Assembly (NCBI GenBank): GCA_015489255.1
Contig: WGAD01000161.1
Location: 1-7,099, forward strand
Source of the DNA: Anaerolineales bacterium
Lineage (GTDB): Bacteria > Chloroflexota > Anaerolineae > Anaerolineales > Villigracilaceae
DNA: 7,099 nt
Direction: 5' to 3'
The notes below the pieces were generated by a model, which was not told the DNA's origin, made no database searches, and was given only the letters and a program-made list of their open reading frames with translations. A program made the position numbers and the translations under genes. Of the stretch, positions 5,243-7,099 are shown piece after piece (the first letter of the stretch is position 1; the number at the start of each line of letters is the position of its first letter).

Positions 5243-7099
5243 TCGAGCACTTCGCGCACCCCTGTTGCGCCCTGCGGGGCGCTGACAATGCCGCGTTCTT
5301 CCATCGTTTCCATCAGGCGCGAGGCCCGCGTGTAGCCGATCCGCAAACGGCGTTGCAGCATGGAGACAGAAGCCCGCCCCTGGCGGCGCACCAGCGCAAT
5401 GGCCTCTTGCAAAAGGGGGTCTTCGTCCGTTTTTTCCATCTCTTCCCACAACGGCGCTTGCTTCAGCGGCAAGTCGTTGGCGGGCAAATCGTCCACGGCC
5501 CCGCCCGCCGGGCGCAAAGCAGATCGCCGGTCGCCGGCGGTCTGCGCCTGTTCTTGCCAATAAGTCACCAGACGACGGATCTCCTCGTCGGAGACGAAAA
5601 CTCCCTGCAAGCGCACGGGTGCAGGCGCATCCGGCGCCTGGTAGAGCATATCGCCGCGCCCCAGCAGGCGCTCCGCCCCGGGCTGATCGAGAATGACCCG
5701 GCTATCCACGCCAGAGGCAACGGCAAAGGCGATCCGCGCCGGGAAGTTGGCCTTGATCAACCCCGTCACCACGTCCACCGAGGGGCGCTGCGTCGCCAAG
5801 ATCAGGTGAATGCCGGTGGCCCGCGCCAGCTGCGCCAGGCGGGTGATGGCGGCTTCCGTCTCCGTGGGCGCCATCATCATCAAATCGGCCAGTTCATCGA
5901 TCACAACCACGATGTAAGGCAAGGGGTCGCCGCCCTGTTTTTTCATGCGGGCGTTGTACCCCTCGATGTTGCGCGCGCCAATTTGAGAAAACTTGTGATA
6001 CCGCTTGTCCATCTCGCGGGTCATCCATTGCAAAGCGCCGATCACGCGCTGCATTTCCACCACCACCGGTGCCAGCAAGTGCGGAACGCCGTTGTAATTG
6101 GTCAGTTCCACCCGTTTGGGATCAATCAGCAAGAGGCGCAGTTGTTCTGGCGTGTTGTGCAGCAGGAAGCTGGTCAGAATACTGTTGACGCACACCGATT
6201 TGCCCGAACCGGTCGCCCCGGCAATCAGCAGATGCGGCATGGCCGTCAGGTCGGCCACGCGGGGGTGCCCGGCCACATCGCGCCCGAGTGCAAAACGCAA
6301 GGGGTGCGGTTTGCGGCGGAAGAGATCGCTTTCCACAATCTCGCGCAGGCTAACGAGCGTCATCTCATCGTTTGGCACTTCAATGCCAATGTAACTGCGC
6401 CCGGGCACCGGCGCCTGGATGCGGATGCTCGGCGCCGCCAGGGCCAAGGCCAAATCATCGGCCAGGGAGACGATCTTGCTCACCCGCACCCGCGTACGCC
6501 CTTTGCGCGTCTCCAGGAAAAGCGGCTCGACGCCGAACATGGTCACCGCCGGCCCCCGGCTGATCTCCACCACCTGGGCCGGTGCGCCGAAAGAAGCCAG
6601 CGTATCTTCGATCAGGCGGGCGCGTTGTTCGGTGAATTCTTCGCTGATGACCGCGGCGCTGCCTTTTTCCAGGATGTGGGCCGGGTCGGGCAATTGCCAG
6701 TGAAAGGGAAGCGCCTCTTGCGGGGCCGCTGCGGCGGCCTGATCGGGCGGGGAATCGGCTTCTGCGCCGATCGGCATCCGTTCCATCGTCTGCGGCGCGC
6801 TATCCTGTGCGACAACCGGCCTGTGAGAACGCGGCGGGCGCAGACGCCGCGCCAGGTTTCCCCAAACCCAGCGGTTCCACCCCCAGAAGACCGTCAAAAT
6901 GCGCATCACCGAGGTATTGAGCGCCAGCGCCAGGCTGATCAGCCCCCAGCTCAGCATTGCCACCCACGCCCCCGGGCCGCCCAGTCCGCGCCACAACAAG
7001 CGGACGAACAGGCTGCCCATCGCACCACCGCCCGCACCTTGCGCCGCCACGGTCTCTGCCGCGGTCACCGGGCCAGCCAGCCAGTGCAAAACGGTCAGC
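5209..7099 (-). CDS. ftsK: FtsK/SpoIIIE DNA translocase, N-terminus cut off by the window
   Basis: The frame stays open to the right edge, so the start is missing; a TTG at 7087-7089 is in frame but is probably an internal leucine, because the family's earlier membrane helices would lie upstream. The visible part (about 629 residues) has one membrane helix (about 6919-6975, within GGPGAWVAMLSWG), a short variable linker rich in Ala, Pro and Gln (about 6700-6830), and the alpha/beta motor domain. Walker A GATGSGKS is at 6196-6219, followed by LLLIDPKRVEL; Walker B VVVIDEL is at about 5890-5910 and ATQRPS at 5779-5796. A C-terminal winged-helix gamma domain (about 5245-5424), separated by a variable linker, should read orienting DNA motifs. 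FtsK pumps the chromosome terminus through the closing septum using ATP. Against a typical length of 750-850 residues, one to several hundred are missing. SpoIIIE is an alternative name, but nothing suggests sporulation. Confidence 0.95.
   Translation of the reverse strand, partial: LTVLHWLAGPVTAAETVAAQGAGGGAMGSLFVRLLWRGLGGPGAWVAMLSWGLISLALALNTSVMRILTVFWGWNRWVWGNLARRLRPPRSHRPVVAQDSAPQTMERMPIGAEADSPPDQAAAAAPQEALPFHWQLPDPAHILEKGSAAVISEEFTEQRARLIEDTLASFGAPAQVVEISRGPAVTMFGVEPLFLETRKGRTRVRVSKIVSLADDLALALAAPSIRIQAPVPGRSYIGIEVPNDEMTLVSLREIVESDLFRRKPHPLRFALGRDVAGHPRVADLTAMPHLLIAGATGSGKSVCVNSILTSFLLHNTPEQLRLLLIDPKRVELTNYNGVPHLLAPVVVEMQRVIGALQWMTREMDKRYHKFSQIGARNIEGYNARMKKQGGDPLPYIVVVIDELADLMMMAPTETEAAITRLAQLARATGIHLILATQRPSVDVVTGLIKANFPARIAFAVASGVDSRVILDQPGAERLLGRGDMLYQAPDAPAPVRLQGVFVSDEEIRRLVTYWQEQAQTAGDRRSALRPAGGAVDDLPANDLPLKQAPLWEEMEKTDEDPLLQEAIALVRRQGRASVSMLQRRLRIGYTRASRLMETMEERGIVSAPQGATGVREVLDYGPAAPPAEE

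Noticed and set aside
5267..5282. A perfect 6-bp hairpin (GCGCCC, loop TGCG, GGGCGC) 25 bases after the amrS stop
   Set aside because: It has no T-run on either side and lies in the ftsK winged-helix coding region, so it is not a convincing terminator.
7087..7089. TTG as the start of ftsK
   Set aside because: The frame stays open to the window edge and the protein would lack the family's other N-terminal membrane helices.

Overview
The window holds five protein genes, one tRNA gene and short control regions. It reads like a GC-rich member of the Chloroflexota, probably Anaerolineae-like. This is an inference from style: a membrane Ser/Thr kinase with a Pro/Thr-rich linker and a TolB-like sensor domain, a long TPR protein beside it, AmrS-type radical SAM and MobA genes, a tRNA with no encoded CCA, and TATAAT-type -10 boxes lying six bases before start codons. 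No marker gene fixes the taxonomy.

Layout: (1) 2-1135, plus strand: the C-terminal part of a TPR-repeat protein whose start lies outside the window. (2) 1145-1190: a hairpin with a T-rich tail on both strands, which can terminate both converging genes. (3) 1187-3271, minus strand: a one-pass membrane Ser/Thr kinase with a beta-propeller-like outer domain. (4) 3272-3523: a compact control region with back-to-back promoters for the kinase and tRNA-Arg(CCU), the tRNA itself, then a strong-looking promoter that runs almost directly into a strong intrinsic terminator, then a stray TATAAT. (5) 3524-4123, minus strand: mobA. (6) 4148-5242, plus strand: amrS, divergent from mobA with 24 bp between start codons. 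(7) 5209-7099, minus strand: the C-terminal part of an FtsK/SpoIIIE DNA translocase, running off the window and overlapping the 3' end of amrS by 34 bp.

The genes do not form one pathway. They are housekeeping or signalling genes packed in alternating directions: signalling (kinase, perhaps with the TPR protein), translation (tRNA-Arg), molybdenum cofactor maturation (mobA), a radical SAM enzyme of the AmmeMemoRadiSam group, and chromosome segregation (ftsK). I see no mobile element, CRISPR array, phage gene or clear gene cluster of a new system. The most interesting signals are small: the promoter-terminator unit at 3432-3509, the leaderless-type start arrangement of both complete minus-strand genes, the reciprocal tail overlap of amrS and ftsK, and the irregular anticodon stem of the tRNA.
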